From the NCBI GenBank assembly GCA_023388355.1, contig JAEWGI010000054.1, positions 62,001 through 126,000 of the forward strand: a stretch of 64,000 bases of DNA, given 5' to 3'. Within the stretch, counting starts at the first letter, position 1, and each line of letters starts with the position of its first letter. Origin of the DNA: Pseudomonadota bacterium. Lineage in GTDB: Bacteria; Pseudomonadota; Gammaproteobacteria; Xanthomonadales; Xanthomonadaceae. The notes beneath the pieces were generated by a model that ran no database searches, had not been told where the DNA came from, and was given only the letters and a program-made list of their open reading frames with translations. Positions 1 to 9,462 of this stretch are shown here, one piece after another. The translations under genes were made by a program, and so were the position numbers.

Positions 1-357
1 ATACACGGACCGTGCGACGGACGACACCTGCGGCGCGCGGAACTCGGCGTCCGGTGCCTCCGACAGCAGGCGCTGCGCCAGCGCGGCCGCCGCATCGCGC
101 AGTTCGGGCACGGCGGTGATCTCCCACAGCCGGCCGCGCAGCAGCGGGCCGAGGCAGTACAGCCCGCGCACCGCGCAGCCGCCGGCGTCGATCGCTTCGA
201 AGTCGGCGGTCGCCTCCACCCCCAGCCCCAGCGGATCGGCGCGAACCAGGCCGGCCTCACGCAGCTGGATCATCAGCGGATGGGTGGTTCGCTCAATGTC
301 GATATCCAGGCCGGTGGCGCGGATCATGCAGTCGAAGCGCTCGATCCGCGCCTGGTG
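1..357 (-). pseudogene. C-terminal remnant of an FAD/NAD(P)-binding oxidoreductase
   Basis: The minus strand reads open from the stop codon at 358-360 to the window edge (about 119 codons). The translation (RIERFDCMIRATG, then THPLMIQLREAGLVRADPLGLG, then GPLLRGRLWEITAVPELR) resembles the last quarter of FAD-NAD(P)-binding proteins, where a similar GP-x-RG-x-WEITAVPELR stretch lies near the C-terminus. The other three quarters, including the Rossmann nucleotide-binding loops, are absent: upstream on this strand is a stop codon and then manC. I read it as a gene truncated at its 5' end. The family call is from memory of the motif. Its 3' end lies outside the window. Confidence 0.5.
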
Positions 358-436
358 CTAGCCGCACATGACGGCGCGTCATATCGGCATTCGGATCGGA
401 TATCGACGGCGGCGCGGGCGGGCGCCGCCGGCGGCG

Positions 437-1837
437 CTAGGAGCGGCCGTAGATGTCCTCGTAGCGGACGATGTCGTCCTCGCCCAGGTAGTCGCCCGAC
501 TGCACCTCGATCAGCTCAAGCATGTCGCTGCCCGGGTTCTCCAGCCGGTGCTTCGCGCCCAGCGGGATGTAGGTCGACTGGTTGGCGTGCAGTTCGAACA
601 CGTCGTTGTCGCGGGTCACGCGCGCGGTGCCACGCACCACGATCCAGTGCTCGGCGCGATGCCGGTGCGACTGCAGCGACAGCCGCGCGCCGGGCTTGAC
701 CTTGATCCGCTTGACCTGGAAGCCGTCGTCCTGGTCGATCGAGTCGTAGCTGCCCCAGGGCCGGTGCACCTCGCGGTGCAGGACCGCGTGGCTGCGCTGC
801 TCGGACTTGAGCTTGGCCACCACATCCTTGACCTGCTGCACCCGCTCCTTGTGCGCGACCAGCACCGCGTCGTCGGTTTCCACCACTACCAGGTCGTCCA
901 CGCCGACCAGCGCCACCAGCCGCCGCGCGTAGGCGTAGCTGTTGCGCGAGTCGACCGCGATCACGTCGCCGTGGCTGGCGTTGCCCGCCTCGTCCTGGCG
1001 GCTCACTTCCCACAGCGCCGACCAGGAGCCGACGTCGTTCCAGCCGATGTCGACCGGCAGCACCCGCGCGTCCGCGGTCTTTTCCATCACCGCGTAGTCG
1101 ATCGAGTCCGACGGCCCGGCGGCGAAGGCGTCCCGGTCGAGGCGGATGAAGTCGCCGTCGCGCTGGGCGCTGGCGGAGGCAGCGCGCACCGCAGACAGGA
1201 TGTCCGGGCGGAAGCGCTCGAGTTCGTCCAGGTAGCGCGAGGCCCGGAACAGGAACATGCCGCTGTTCCAGTAGTAGCCGCCGTCGTCGAGGTAGGACTG
1301 CGCGGTGGCGGCGTCGGGCTTCTCGACGAAGCGCAGCACCGGGCGCACGCCCTCGCCCGCGTCCGACTGGATGTAGCCGAAGCCCGTCTCGGGCGCCGAG
1401 GGCACGATGCCGAAGGTCACCAGCGCGCCGGCCTCCGCGGCCGGCATGGCGGCGCGGATCGCGGCCTGGAAGCCCTCCGCGTCGCGCACCACGTGGTCGG
1501 ACGGCAGCACCAGCAGCAGCGGATCCTCGCCCCCGGCCATCGCCTGCAGCGCGGCCGCGGCGATCGCCGGCGCGGTGTTGCGGCCCACCGGTTCAAGCAC
1601 GATGTCGGCGCGCTCCACGCCCACCAGGCGCAGCTGCTCGGCGGCCAGGAAACGGTGCTCCTCGTTGGCGACCACGATCGGCGCCGCGTCGGCCAGCGGC
1701 GCCACCCGCAGCCAGGTGTCCTGGAGCATCGTGCGCTCGCCCGCCAGCGGCAGGAACTGCTTGGGATAGGCCTCGCGCGAGAGCGGCCACAGCCGCGTTC
1801 CCGATCCGCCCGACAACAATACCGGCTGCAGTTTCAT
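437..1837 (-). CDS. manC: mannose-1-phosphate guanylyltransferase / mannose-6-phosphate isomerase
   Basis: Bifunctional type II PMI-GMP enzyme of 466 residues, the normal family length; called XanB in Xanthomonas. It makes GDP-mannose in the cytoplasm for LPS and exopolysaccharide. Residues about 8-30 carry the nucleotidyltransferase loop [19 protein letters not shown]. The C-terminal cupin (about 350-460) carries [10 protein letters not shown] and [17 protein letters not shown], the metal-binding isomerase domain. A GAGGGAAG ribosome site lies just before the ATG. The gene is divergent from amgK; no other sugar-nucleotide genes flank it here, so the polysaccharide served cannot be told from context. 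Confidence 0.95.
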   Translation of the reverse strand: MKLQPVLLSGGSGTRLWPLSREAYPKQFLPLAGERTMLQDTWLRVAPLADAAPIVVANEEHRFLAAEQLRLVGVERADIVLEPVGRNTAPAIAAAALQAMAGGEDPLLLVLPSDHVVRDAEGFQAAIRAAMPAAEAGALVTFGIVPSAPETGFGYIQSDAGEGVRPVLRFVEKPDAATAQSYLDDGGYYWNSGMFLFRASRYLDELERFRPDILSAVRAASASAQRDGDFIRLDRDAFAAGPSDSIDYAVMEKTADARVLPVDIGWNDVGSWSALWEVSRQDEAGNASHGDVIAVDSRNSYAYARRLVALVGVDDLVVVETDDAVLVAHKERVQQVKDVVAKLKSEQRSHAVLHREVHRPWGSYDSIDQDDGFQVKRIKVKPGARLSLQSHRHRAEHWIVVRGTARVTRDNDVFELHANQSTYIPLGAKHRLENPGSDMLELIEVQSGDYLGEDDIVRYEDIYGRS

Positions 1838-1906
1838 GTCTTCCCTCGCCCGCGATTGCGCGGCAGTTTACCCTTTGCCCGCCGGCAGCCGCCGGTTGGA
1901 GACGCC

Positions 1907-2923
1907 ATGAGCCAGCCCGACACCACCAGCAACCGCGACCGCCAGCGCCTCGAATGGATACGGACCGCGCTGCAAGAGCCGGACACCGGCCTGGAGCGCG
2001 CGTCGTTCGACGCCGACTTCCGCAGCTACTGGCGCACCGTCGGCCGCACGCCCAGCCTGATCCTGATGGACGCCCCGCCGGCGCTGATGGACTGTCGTCC
2101 CTGGCTTGCGATCCGCGACCTGCTCGAAGCCGGCAGCCTGCGTGTTCCCGCGGTGGTCGCCCGCGACCTGGACCAGGGCTTCCTGCTGCTGGAGGACCTC
2201 GGCGTGCACACCTACCTGCACGCGCTCGACGAAGCCAACGCCGACGCCCTGTTCGACACCGCGATGACGCGCCTGGTGGAACTGCAGTCGATCGCCCTGC
2301 CCGACGACTTCCCCGCCTACGACGGCGAGCTGCTGCTGCGCGAACTGCGGCTGTTCGACGAATGGTTCCTCGGCGCGCATCTTGGGATCGAACTCGACGA
2401 GGACGAGCGCGCGCAGCTGCAGGCGGTGTACCGCGTGCTGGTCGACGCTGCGCTCGCCCAGCCGCAGGTGCTGGTGCACCGCGACTACATGCCGCGCAAC
2501 CTGATGCCCTGCGGCGACGACGTGGCCATGCTCGATTTCCAGGACGCGGTACGCGGGCCGATCGCCTACGATCCGGCCTGCCTGTTCAAGGACGCCTTCC
2601 TCAGCTGGCCGGAGACGCGGGTGGCCAACTGGCACGGCCGCTACCACGCGCTGGCCACGCGCGCCGGCCTGCCGGTGCCGCCGCTGGATGAGTTCCGCCG
2701 CGACCTCGACCTGATCGGCGTGCATCGCCACCTCAAGGTGCTGGGCATCTTCGCGCGCCTGAAGCATCGCGACGCCAAGCCCAAGTACATCGCCGACGCG
2801 CCGCGCTTCATCGCCTATCTCGACGCGGTGCTGCCGCGACACCCGCAGCTGGCGTCGCTGGCGGCGCTGATCGATGCGCGCGTGCGGCCGGCAATGGCCG
2901 CCATCCACGCGGCCACCGCATGA
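1907..2923 (+). CDS. amgK: N-acetylmuramate/N-acetylglucosamine kinase (AmgK)
   Basis: Anomeric sugar kinase of 338 residues with the aminoglycoside-phosphotransferase fold. It phosphorylates MurNAc at C1 in the peptidoglycan recycling route that by-passes de novo UDP-MurNAc synthesis, which depends on MurA. Visible motifs are the catalytic loop HRDYMPRNLM (Asp base, Asn magnesium ligand) and the following metal-binding DFQDA. The ATG at 1907 has a GGAG box seven bases upstream; the much longer open frame before it overlaps manC and is a shadow. The stop overlaps the murU start (ATGA), so the two are co-translated. The pairing with MurU is what turns a generic kinase call into AmgK. Confidence 0.9.
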   Translation: MSQPDTTSNRDRQRLEWIRTALQEPDTGLERASFDADFRSYWRTVGRTPSLILMDAPPALMDCRPWLAIRDLLEAGSLRVPAVVARDLDQGFLLLEDLGVHTYLHALDEANADALFDTAMTRLVELQSIALPDDFPAYDGELLLRELRLFDEWFLGAHLGIELDEDERAQLQAVYRVLVDAALAQPQVLVHRDYMPRNLMPCGDDVAMLDFQDAVRGPIAYDPACLFKDAFLSWPETRVANWHGRYHALATRAGLPVPPLDEFRRDLDLIGVHRHLKVLGIFARLKHRDAKPKYIADAPRFIAYLDAVLPRHPQLASLAALIDARVRPAMAAIHAATA

Positions 2924-3654
2924 AGGCGCTGATCTTCGCCGCCGGACGGGGCGAGCGCATGCGCCCGCTCACCGACACCACGCCCAAGCCGCTGCTGTGC
3001 GCGGGCGGCAAGCCGCTGATCGCCTGGCACCTCGAGCGCCTGGCGGCGATCGGCGTGGAGGAGGTGGTGGTCAACCTGTCGTGGCTGGCCGACCGCTTCC
3101 CGGCCGCGCTCGGCGTCGGCCGCGCCTTCGGCCTGCGCATCAGCTGGTCGCACGAGGGCGAGCTGCCGCTGGAGACCGGCGGCGGCATGTGGCATGCGCG
3201 CGAGCTGCTGGGCGAAGCGCCGTTCATCGCCCTCAACGGCGACATCTGGACCGACTACGACTTCGCCCGCCTGCCGCGCGAACCGGCCGGCGACGCGCAC
3301 CTGGTGCTGGTCGACAACCCCGACCACAATCCGCAGGGTGATTTCACCCTGCGCAGCGACGGACGGGTGGACAGCGAGGACGGCGAGGACGGCCAGCGGC
3401 TGACCTTCTCCGGCATCGGCGTCTATCGCCCGCGGCTGCTGCGCGACTGGCGCAGCGCCGTCGGCGACGCGCCCGGCGCCGACGCCACCCCGCCGCGGTT
3501 CCGCCTGGCCCCGGTGCTGCGCGCGGCCATGCGACGCGGCGCAGTGACCGGCGAACGCCACGCCGGCGCCTGGACCGACGTGGGCACACCGCAGCGGCTG
3601 GAGGAGCTCGACCGGACGCTTGCACGCGAGACCGCGCCGCCCCTGCACGACTGA
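2920..3654 (+). CDS. murU: N-acetylmuramate alpha-1-phosphate uridylyltransferase (MurU)
   Basis: Sugar-1-phosphate nucleotidyltransferase of 244 residues that converts MurNAc-1-phosphate plus UTP to UDP-MurNAc, the second step after AmgK. The N-terminus has the pyrophosphorylase signature FAAGRGERMRPLTDTTPKPLL; later come the sugar-binding ETGGGM and the metal-site LNGDIWTDYDF. The gene starts in a 4-base ATGA overlap with amgK. Generic glucose-1-phosphate thymidylyltransferases share the fold, but the short length and the neighbour favour MurU. It converges with hda across only 13 bases. Confidence 0.9.
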   Translation: MKALIFAAGRGERMRPLTDTTPKPLLCAGGKPLIAWHLERLAAIGVEEVVVNLSWLADRFPAALGVGRAFGLRISWSHEGELPLETGGGMWHARELLGEAPFIALNGDIWTDYDFARLPREPAGDAHLVLVDNPDHNPQGDFTLRSDGRVDSEDGEDGQRLTFSGIGVYRPRLLRDWRSAVGDAPGADATPPRFRLAPVLRAAMRRGAVTGERHAGAWTDVGTPQRLEELDRTLARETAPPLHD

Positions 3655-3667
3655 TCGCCGCGCGAAC

Positions 3668-4384
3668 TCAGGCCTCGTCCGCGCCGCCCAGCACCTCGCG
3701 CAGGAAAGGCACGGTCAGGCGCCGCTGCGCTGCAAGCGCGGCAACGTCAAGGCGCTCGAACAGGGTCGCCAGCGAACCCGGGTCGCGATCGACCCGGCGC
3801 AGCAGCCAGTCGATCGCCGCCTCGTCCACCTGCAGGCCGCGGCGCACGGCGCGCAGCCGCAGCAGCTCGCGCCGGCCGGAGTCGTCCAGCGGCTCCAGCG
3901 CCGCGCGCGTGCATTGGCCCAGGCGCGAGCGCAGGTCGGGCAGCCCCACCCCGAGCGCCGCAGGCGCGACCCGCGCGGTGTACAGCAGCTGGCGGCCAGC
4001 GTCGTGGATGCGGTTGTGGAAGTCGAACAGGGCCAGCTCGTCGTCCGGCCCGCCGGCGACCGCATCGAGTCCGTCCAGCGCCACCAGGTCGAAGGCGTGC
4101 ATGGCCTCCAGCGCCGTGCCCAGCCTGCCGCGCGCGGTCGCCAGCGGCAGGTAGGCCGCGCGTCGCCCGGCCGCCTCGGCCTGGGCGCAGGCGGCAAGCG
4201 CGAGATGGGTCTTGCCGCTGCCCGATGGCCCCACCAGCAGCAGCATGCGCGCGCCCGCGGCACCGGCCGCGAAGCCCTGCAGCTGCGCGACCAGCGCGCG
4301 GTTGCCGGCAAACGTCTCCAGGCGCTGGTCGGGCGGGTAGCGCAGCGCCAGCGGCAGCTGCGGTGACGGAGACGGCGCCGGCAT
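3668..4384 (-). CDS. hda: DnaA regulatory inactivator Hda
   Basis: AAA+ protein of 238 residues, close to E. coli Hda. Hda binds the loaded DNA sliding clamp and stimulates ATP hydrolysis by DnaA, limiting re-initiation of replication. The N-terminal PQLPLALRY is a clamp-binding motif; GPSGSGKTHLA (about residue 52) is the Walker A loop; LVALDGLD is the Walker B region; RSRLGQCTR contains the box VII arginine. There is no DNA-binding domain IV, unlike DnaA. It follows the PerM-type transporter by six bases on the same strand. Confidence 0.9.
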   Translation of the reverse strand: MPAPSPSPQLPLALRYPPDQRLETFAGNRALVAQLQGFAAGAAGARMLLLVGPSGSGKTHLALAACAQAEAAGRRAAYLPLATARGRLGTALEAMHAFDLVALDGLDAVAGGPDDELALFDFHNRIHDAGRQLLYTARVAPAALGVGLPDLRSRLGQCTRAALEPLDDSGRRELLRLRAVRRGLQVDEAAIDWLLRRVDRDPGSLATLFERLDVAALAAQRRLTVPFLREVLGGADEA

Positions 4385-4390
4385 CGCGGC

Positions 4391-5584
4391 TCAGGCGCCG
4401 TCGTCGCGGCTGTCGGCTTCGCCGATGTCGTCGTCGAGCACGATCCCGCCCGCGCTGCGCTGGCCGTCGAGCACGATCTGCGGCTGCCCGCCGGCATACA
4501 GCCGGCTCTGCGTGTAGCGCTCGCGCGCGAAGCGCAGGAGCACGTTGCCCACCGCCGCCACCGGCAGCGCCAGCAGCATGCCGACGAAGCCGAACAGCTG
4601 GCCGCCGGCCATGATCGCGAAGATCACCGCCACCGGGTGCAGGCCGATGCGGTCGCCGACGATGCGCGGGGTGAGGACGTAGCTTTCGATCAGCTGGCCG
4701 ACCGTGAACACCGCGCCCACCATCAGCAGCAGTTTCAGGTCGAAGCCCTGCGCCTGCACCAGGGCCGCCAGCACCGCCAGCACGATGCCGCTGGCCGCGC
4801 CCAGGTAGGGCACGAAGCTGATCAGGCCGGCGACGATGCCGATCAGCAGGCCCAGCTTGAGCCCCACCAGCGTCAGCCCCAGGGCGTAGATCGCGCCCAG
4901 CGCCAGCATCACGATGAACTGGCCGCGCAGGAACGCGCCGAGCACCTCGTCCGATTCCTTCGCCAGCCGCGCAACGGTGTCGATGTGGTCGCGCGGGACC
5001 ATCACCGCCACCCGCGCGACCAGCAGGTCCCAGTCGCGCAGGAAGTAGAAGGTCAGGATCGGCACCAGCACCAGGTTCGCGATCCAGGCCAGGAACGCGA
5101 AGCCGGAGCTGGAGAGGTAGCCGAACAGGGTGGTGGCGATGCCGCCGGCCTGGGCCCAGTGCGCGCGCGCCAGCTCGAACAGCCGCTGCGGATCGAGCCA
5201 GCCGGTGATCTCCATGCCGGTGCGCGCCTCGACCCACGGCAGCGCGGTTTCCATGAACCAGGCGCGGTACTCGGGCAGGGTCTCGATCAGGGTGACCACC
5301 TGGCGCTCGATCATCGGCACCAGGATCAGCACCACCAGCACCAGCAGCATCACCATCAGCACGAACACCAGGGTGACCGCGACCGGGCGCGAGCGGCCCG
5401 AGCGCTCCAGGCGGTCGACGAGCGGGTCGCCGAGCCAGCCCAGCAGGGCGGCGAACACGAACGGGGTCAGGATCGGCCCGAGCAGCGCGACCAGCCACAG
5501 CACGGCAAGCGCCACCAGCCCCCACTGCAGGCGCCGCAGGAAGCGCGCGATGTCGGGATTCGCTTCGACCGGCCGTTGCTCCAT
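4391..5584 (-). CDS. AI-2E / PerM family transporter
   Basis: Integral membrane protein of 397 residues with about eight hydrophobic segments, including a cluster at about 13-80 and several between 150 and 350. The C-terminal block with QLIESYVLTPRIVGDRIGLHPV is typical of the AI-2E family. Members export small molecules (TqsA exports autoinducer-2) or work as sodium/proton exchangers; the substrate here is unknown. In many gammaproteobacteria a perM-like gene lies next to hda, as here. It sits in the minus-strand run DUF2066-PerM-hda. Confidence 0.85.
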   Translation of the reverse strand: MEQRPVEANPDIARFLRRLQWGLVALAVLWLVALLGPILTPFVFAALLGWLGDPLVDRLERSGRSRPVAVTLVFVLMVMLLVLVVLILVPMIERQVVTLIETLPEYRAWFMETALPWVEARTGMEITGWLDPQRLFELARAHWAQAGGIATTLFGYLSSSGFAFLAWIANLVLVPILTFYFLRDWDLLVARVAVMVPRDHIDTVARLAKESDEVLGAFLRGQFIVMLALGAIYALGLTLVGLKLGLLIGIVAGLISFVPYLGAASGIVLAVLAALVQAQGFDLKLLLMVGAVFTVGQLIESYVLTPRIVGDRIGLHPVAVIFAIMAGGQLFGFVGMLLALPVAAVGNVLLRFARERYTQSRLYAGGQPQIVLDGQRSAGGIVLDDDIGEADSRDDGA

Positions 5585-5599
5585 CGGATCGCGGCTCCG

Positions 5600-6682
5600 T
5601 CAGCGCAACACGAAGACCGGGGGCGCGAATTCGTCGCCGCCCTCGACCTCGAGCAGCACCGCCTCGTCGGCCATGCTGCGGAACCCGCCAAGCCCGGTCA
5701 GCAGATCGAGCTCGACCTCCAACCGGTCGCCGCTGGCGCGCTGCGGCCGGATCGCGCGCACCACCGACATGCGCTGCAGCGCCGCCGACAGGCGCAGGTA
5801 ATCCGCGCTGCTGCGCACGCCGGTGAACACCAGCGCCTGGCTGACCGGATCGGACGGGGCGGTGGCCTTGGCGTAGCGCTTGATGAGCGCATCGGCCGCG
5901 CCGTCGGCGCCGGTGGCCAGGATGCTGCGCGCACTGGTGTCGCGTTCCGACCAGCGCGAGAGCACGCGGCCGTTGTCGACGAAGATCCAGTCGGCCTTCC
6001 AGCCACCGTTGCTGCGATAGAGCTTGCCGATCAGCTGCATTGGCGGGTTGTAGCGCGCCGACAGGCGCGCGATCGCGGCGGTGTCGCCGCGCCAGATCGC
6101 GCCCGCCGCGGCCTGCTCGGCAGCGCTGCCGGAAGGCAGCCCGAGGCGATAGCCGCGCTGGACCGCGCGCTGCAGCAGCGGCCTGGCCACGTTGTTGTGC
6201 TGCAGGCCCACCAGGCGCGGGCCATTGCCGTCGTCGATCGCCAGCCACACCACCGGCTTGGGCCGCGGCTGCGGCCAGACCGGCAGGCCCAGCGCTTCGG
6301 ACAGGGCGTCGATCATCTCCGGCTTGAACCGCACCACCAGCATGGTCCGGAAGCTGGGCGCGCCGCTGGCGCCGAGGCTCTCGTCCTGGCGGTAGTCGAA
6401 ACCCTCGACGTGGTCGGCGGCACGCCGCAGCTCCTGGGCGACTCCGGGACGGCTGGCCACGGACCGGTCGCCCGAGCGCTTGGCGAACACCTGCGCCAGC
6501 GCGCGCGCGAAACCGGTTTCGCGCTCGGCCTCGGCCTGGCTGCGCACCGGAACCTCGGCCTCGTACATGCCGTCGGCGGCGGCGCGGTCGCCCTCGAGCC
6601 GCTGCGCCAGCGCCGGCGCGGCGGCCAGCAGCAGCGCCAGCGCCCATGCCAGGCCGTGGGTCCCTCGTGCAAGCAAACGCAT
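5600..6682 (-). CDS. DUF2066 domain-containing periplasmic protein
   Basis: Protein of 360 residues with a signal peptide ([17 protein letters not shown], residues about 10-26) and an otherwise soluble sequence, so it is predicted to be exported. The family (DUF2066) has no settled function and is found upstream of the perM-hda pair in Xanthomonadaceae and Pseudomonadaceae. No catalytic motif is visible. It is the first gene of the minus-strand group and divergent from purM across 130 bases that must hold both promoters. Conserved position next to hda is the only functional hint. Confidence 0.75.
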   Translation of the reverse strand: MRLLARGTHGLAWALALLLAAAPALAQRLEGDRAAADGMYEAEVPVRSQAEAERETGFARALAQVFAKRSGDRSVASRPGVAQELRRAADHVEGFDYRQDESLGASGAPSFRTMLVVRFKPEMIDALSEALGLPVWPQPRPKPVVWLAIDDGNGPRLVGLQHNNVARPLLQRAVQRGYRLGLPSGSAAEQAAAGAIWRGDTAAIARLSARYNPPMQLIGKLYRSNGGWKADWIFVDNGRVLSRWSERDTSARSILATGADGAADALIKRYAKATAPSDPVSQALVFTGVRSSADYLRLSAALQRMSVVRAIRPQRASGDRLEVELDLLTGLGGFRSMADEAVLLEVEGGDEFAPPVFVLR

Positions 6683-6777
6683 CCGATGTCCTTGTGCAGC
6701 TGCGATCCGTGGCGAAATGGTGCCACAAAGCCCCGCCGCGCAGGCCGCCCCGGGGCTGCCGGACCGCCCCCGGCTGC

Positions 6778-6783
6778 TAGAAT
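6778..6783 (+). promoter_or_regulatory. putative -10 element for purM
   Basis: TAGAAT preceded by GC, about 30 bases upstream of the purM GTG. No good -35 is visible at the usual distance. Inferred from sequence and position only. Confidence 0.45.
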
Positions 6784-6812
6784 CGCCGGCCGACCGGCCC
6801 TTCCGAGCACCC

Positions 6813-7868
6813 GTGACTACCCCGCCTCCCGGCCCGACCGGCCTGACCTACCGCGACGCCGGCGTCGACATCGACGCGGGCAACGAAGTCGTGGAACGCA
6901 TCAAACCCCTGGTCGCGCGCAGCATGCGCCCGGAAGTGATGGGCGGGCTGGGCGGATTCGGCGCCCTGTTCGACCTGTCCGGCAAGTACCGCGAGCCGGT
7001 GCTGGTCTCGGGCACCGACGGCGTGGGCACCAAGCTCAAGCTCGCCCAGCAGCTCGGCCGCCACGACAGCATCGGCATCGACCTGGTGGGCATGTGCGTC
7101 AACGACGTGCTGGTACAGGGCGCCGAACCGCTGTTCTTCCTCGACTACTTCGCCACCGGCAAGCTCGACATCGACACCACCGTGGCCGTGGTCGGCGGCA
7201 TCGCGAAAGGCTGCGAGCTGTCCGGATGCGCCCTGATCGGCGGCGAGACGGCCGAGATGCCGGACATGTATCCGCCGGGCGAATACGACCTGGCCGGCTT
7301 CTGCGTGGCCGCGGTGGAAAAGTCCGAGCTGCGCGACGGCGCGGCGGTGCGCGCCGGCGACGTGCTCGTCGGCATCGCCTCCAGCGGCCCGCATTCGAAC
7401 GGCTATTCGCTGATCCGGCGCATCTACGACCGCGCCGGCCGGCCCGGCTCGCTCGACGTGGGCGGGGTGGCCCTGGACGATGCGCTGATGGCGCCCACCC
7501 GGCTGTACGTCAAGCCGATCCTGGAGCTGTTGCGCGGCGCGCACGGCCCGGCGATCCACGGCATGGCCCACATCACCGGCGGCGGCCTGACCGAGAACAT
7601 CGTCCGCGTCGTGCCCGACGGGCTCGGCCTCGACATCGACGCCTCGTCCTGGAGCCTGCCGCCGGTGTTCGACTGGCTGCAGCGCGAAGGCAACGTCGCG
7701 CGCGAGGAGATGTGGCGCACCTTCAACTGCGGCCTCGGCTTCGTGCTGCTGGTCGACCGCGACGCGGTGTCCGCCCTGGGCGGCGAACTGGCGCGGCTCG
7801 GCCTCGCGCACTGGCGCATCGGCCAGGTGGTTGCCGCAAACGACGATGCGCGCGTGCGCATCGGGTGA
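6813..7868 (+). CDS. purM: phosphoribosylformylglycinamidine cyclo-ligase
   Basis: AIR synthetase of 351 residues, the usual length; it closes the imidazole ring in step five of purine synthesis using ATP. Key stretches are [15 protein letters not shown] at the N-terminus, [12 protein letters not shown] for nucleotide binding, [11 protein letters not shown] and [14 protein letters not shown] chose the GTG at 6813 because the conserved YRDAGVDID block starts 15 residues later and the earlier open frame overlaps the DUF2066 promoter region. purN follows directly, the usual purM-purN pairing. Confidence 0.95.
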   Translation: MTTPPPGPTGLTYRDAGVDIDAGNEVVERIKPLVARSMRPEVMGGLGGFGALFDLSGKYREPVLVSGTDGVGTKLKLAQQLGRHDSIGIDLVGMCVNDVLVQGAEPLFFLDYFATGKLDIDTTVAVVGGIAKGCELSGCALIGGETAEMPDMYPPGEYDLAGFCVAAVEKSELRDGAAVRAGDVLVGIASSGPHSNGYSLIRRIYDRAGRPGSLDVGGVALDDALMAPTRLYVKPILELLRGAHGPAIHGMAHITGGGLTENIVRVVPDGLGLDIDASSWSLPPVFDWLQREGNVAREEMWRTFNCGLGFVLLVDRDAVSALGGELARLGLAHWRIGQVVAANDDARVRIG

Positions 7869-7871
7869 GAG

Positions 7872-7970
7872 GCCGGGAATGGGGAACGGGAAACCGGGAA
7901 CGGAAGCAGCTCCTCCCGTGACGACGGCACCGCAGCACCCCGATCCCCGATTTCCGGTTTCCGATTCCCG
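7872..7970 (+). repeat. inverted repeat of the GGGAATCGGG type
   Basis: Two G-rich/C-rich arms face each other: CGGGAATGGGGAACGGGAAA from about 7874 and, in reverse complement, CGGGAATCGGAAACCGGAAA from 7970 backwards. Such runs recur between genes in Xanthomonadaceae. The copy fills the purM-purN gap and runs into the purN reading frame. Confidence 0.7.
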
Positions 7971-8625
7971 CTCCCTGCGCCTTGCCGTCCTGGTGTCCGG
8001 GCGCGGGAGCAATCTGCAGGCGATTCTCGAGGCGATTGCCGACGGAACGCTGGATGCGACCGTGGCCGGGGTGTTCTCGGACCGCACTTCGGCCCCGGCG
8101 CTGGAGCGGGCGCGCGCCGCGGGCGTGCATGCGCAGGCGCTGTCGCCGCGAAGCTTCGGCTCGCGCGTGGCCTACGACCAGGCCCTGTTCGAACGCGTGG
8201 ACGCGGTCGCGCCGGACCTGGTGGTCTGCGCCGGCTACATGCGCCTGATCGGGCCGGCCGCGGTGTCGCCGCGCGTCGGGCGGGTGATCAACATCCACCC
8301 ATCCCTGCTGCCGGCCTTCAAGGGCCTGCACACCCATCGCCAGGCGCTCCAGGCGGGCGTGGCCGAGCATGGCGCGAGCGTGCATTTCGTCAGCGCCGAA
8401 CTCGACGGCGGACCGGTGATCGCGCAGGCGCGGGTGCCGGTGTCGGCAGGCGACGACGAGGCCACGCTCGCGGCACGGGTGCTGGTGCGCGAATATCCGC
8501 TGCTGGTGGCGACGCTGCGCCTGTTCGCCGAAAAGCGGGTGGCGCTGCGTGAAGACGGCGTTCACGTGGACGGCCGGGCGCTGCGCGCTCCGCTTCAGCT
8601 GTCATGCAACGACGCGTTTGCATGA
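7879..8625 (+). CDS. purN: phosphoribosylglycinamide formyltransferase
   Basis: GAR transformylase that uses 10-formyltetrahydrofolate in step three of purine synthesis. The core begins LRLAVLVSGRGSNLQAILEA; the catalytic region NIHPSLLPAFKGLHTHRQAL contains the Asn-His pair, and HFVSAELDGGPVI follows with the Asp. From the ATG at 7879 the product is 248 residues, about 30 longer than usual; the extra N-terminal residues are encoded by an inverted repeat. A GTG at 7918 would give 235 residues. No ribosome site clearly favours either, so the start is uncertain while the function is not. Confidence 0.92.
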   Translation: MGNGKPGTEAAPPVTTAPQHPDPRFPVSDSRSLRLAVLVSGRGSNLQAILEAIADGTLDATVAGVFSDRTSAPALERARAAGVHAQALSPRSFGSRVAYDQALFERVDAVAPDLVVCAGYMRLIGPAAVSPRVGRVINIHPSLLPAFKGLHTHRQALQAGVAEHGASVHFVSAELDGGPVIAQARVPVSAGDDEATLAARVLVREYPLLVATLRLFAEKRVALREDGVHVDGRALRAPLQLSCNDAFA

Positions 8626-8635
8626 TGTGCGACCC

Positions 8636-9439
8636 ATGCGCACCGCCACCTTCCTGATTGCCGCCATCGCCGCCGCCGCCCTGGGCACGGGTGCGGGCAC
8701 GCCTGCACGCGCGCAGGTCGCCGATCCGGTTCCGCAACACGAGGCCGCCCAGGCGCCGCCGTCCGACCCCGAGCCTGCCCACAGGCTGGAGCCCTTCGTC
8801 GCCACCTACGAAGCCTGGCACGACGGCAGACGCGCCGGCACCGCCACCATGCAGGTGGTTCACGACGGCGACGATGGGCGCTGGCGGGTCGATCTCGGCG
8901 TACGCGGCGATCGCGGCTTTGCCGGCATCGTCGGCCTGAACATCGACCAGAGCACGGTGTTCGACGTGCCGGGCGACGCCTACCGCCCGCTTTCGCAGGG
9001 CACCACGCGCAAGGCCGCGCTGTTCTTCAACCGCCGCACCACCGGCATCTACGACTGGCACGCCGGCACCGCGCGCTGGACCGGCGACATCAGCAAGGCG
9101 CGCCGGGCGCCGGTCCCGATCGTGCATGGCGACATGAGCGGGCTGCTGATCAACCTGGCCGTGGTCCGCGACGCGGAGCCGGGCCGGGAGCTGCACTACC
9201 GCTTCGTCGACAGCGGCCGCGCGCGCGACCACGTCTATCGCGTCGCCACCGGAACCGAGCGCGTGGCGGTGGCCGGGCTGAGCTACGAGGCGCTGCGGGT
9301 CGAGCGCACCAATGGCGGCAACGACGACACCATCCTGTGGGTCGCCGATGGCGTACCCACGCCGGTGCGCCTGCTGCAGCGCGAGGACGGCGAGGATACC
9401 GTCGACCTGCGCCTGATCGAATACCGGACGGTGCAATGA
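8636..9439 (+). CDS. DUF3108 domain-containing protein, first of three
   Basis: Exported protein of 267 residues with a signal peptide (TFLIAAIAAAALGTGAGTPARAQ) and a DUF3108 body from about residue 58 (LEPFVATYEAWHDGRRAGTATMQV). Conserved blocks shared with the next two genes are IDQSTVF/LEQSTVF, YDWHAGTARWTGD, GDMSGLLINLAVVRD and GVPTPVRLLQRE. The family is a periplasmic beta-rich protein of unknown function, sometimes beside purMN in this order of bacteria. This copy is the most divergent and longest of the three because of an acidic, proline-rich N-terminal spacer. The ATG at 8636 lies 10 bases after purN. Confidence 0.75.
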   Translation: MRTATFLIAAIAAAALGTGAGTPARAQVADPVPQHEAAQAPPSDPEPAHRLEPFVATYEAWHDGRRAGTATMQVVHDGDDGRWRVDLGVRGDRGFAGIVGLNIDQSTVFDVPGDAYRPLSQGTTRKAALFFNRRTTGIYDWHAGTARWTGDISKARRAPVPIVHGDMSGLLINLAVVRDAEPGRELHYRFVDSGRARDHVYRVATGTERVAVAGLSYEALRVERTNGGNDDTILWVADGVPTPVRLLQREDGEDTVDLRLIEYRTVQ

Positions 9440-9462
9440 GCACCACAACGAGGACCCTGCCG

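Noticed and set aside
3747..6728. Minus-strand open frame of almost 1,000 codons over hda, the transporter and the DUF2066 gene
   Set aside because: It runs across three real genes in another frame and is dominated by Arg, Ala and Gly.
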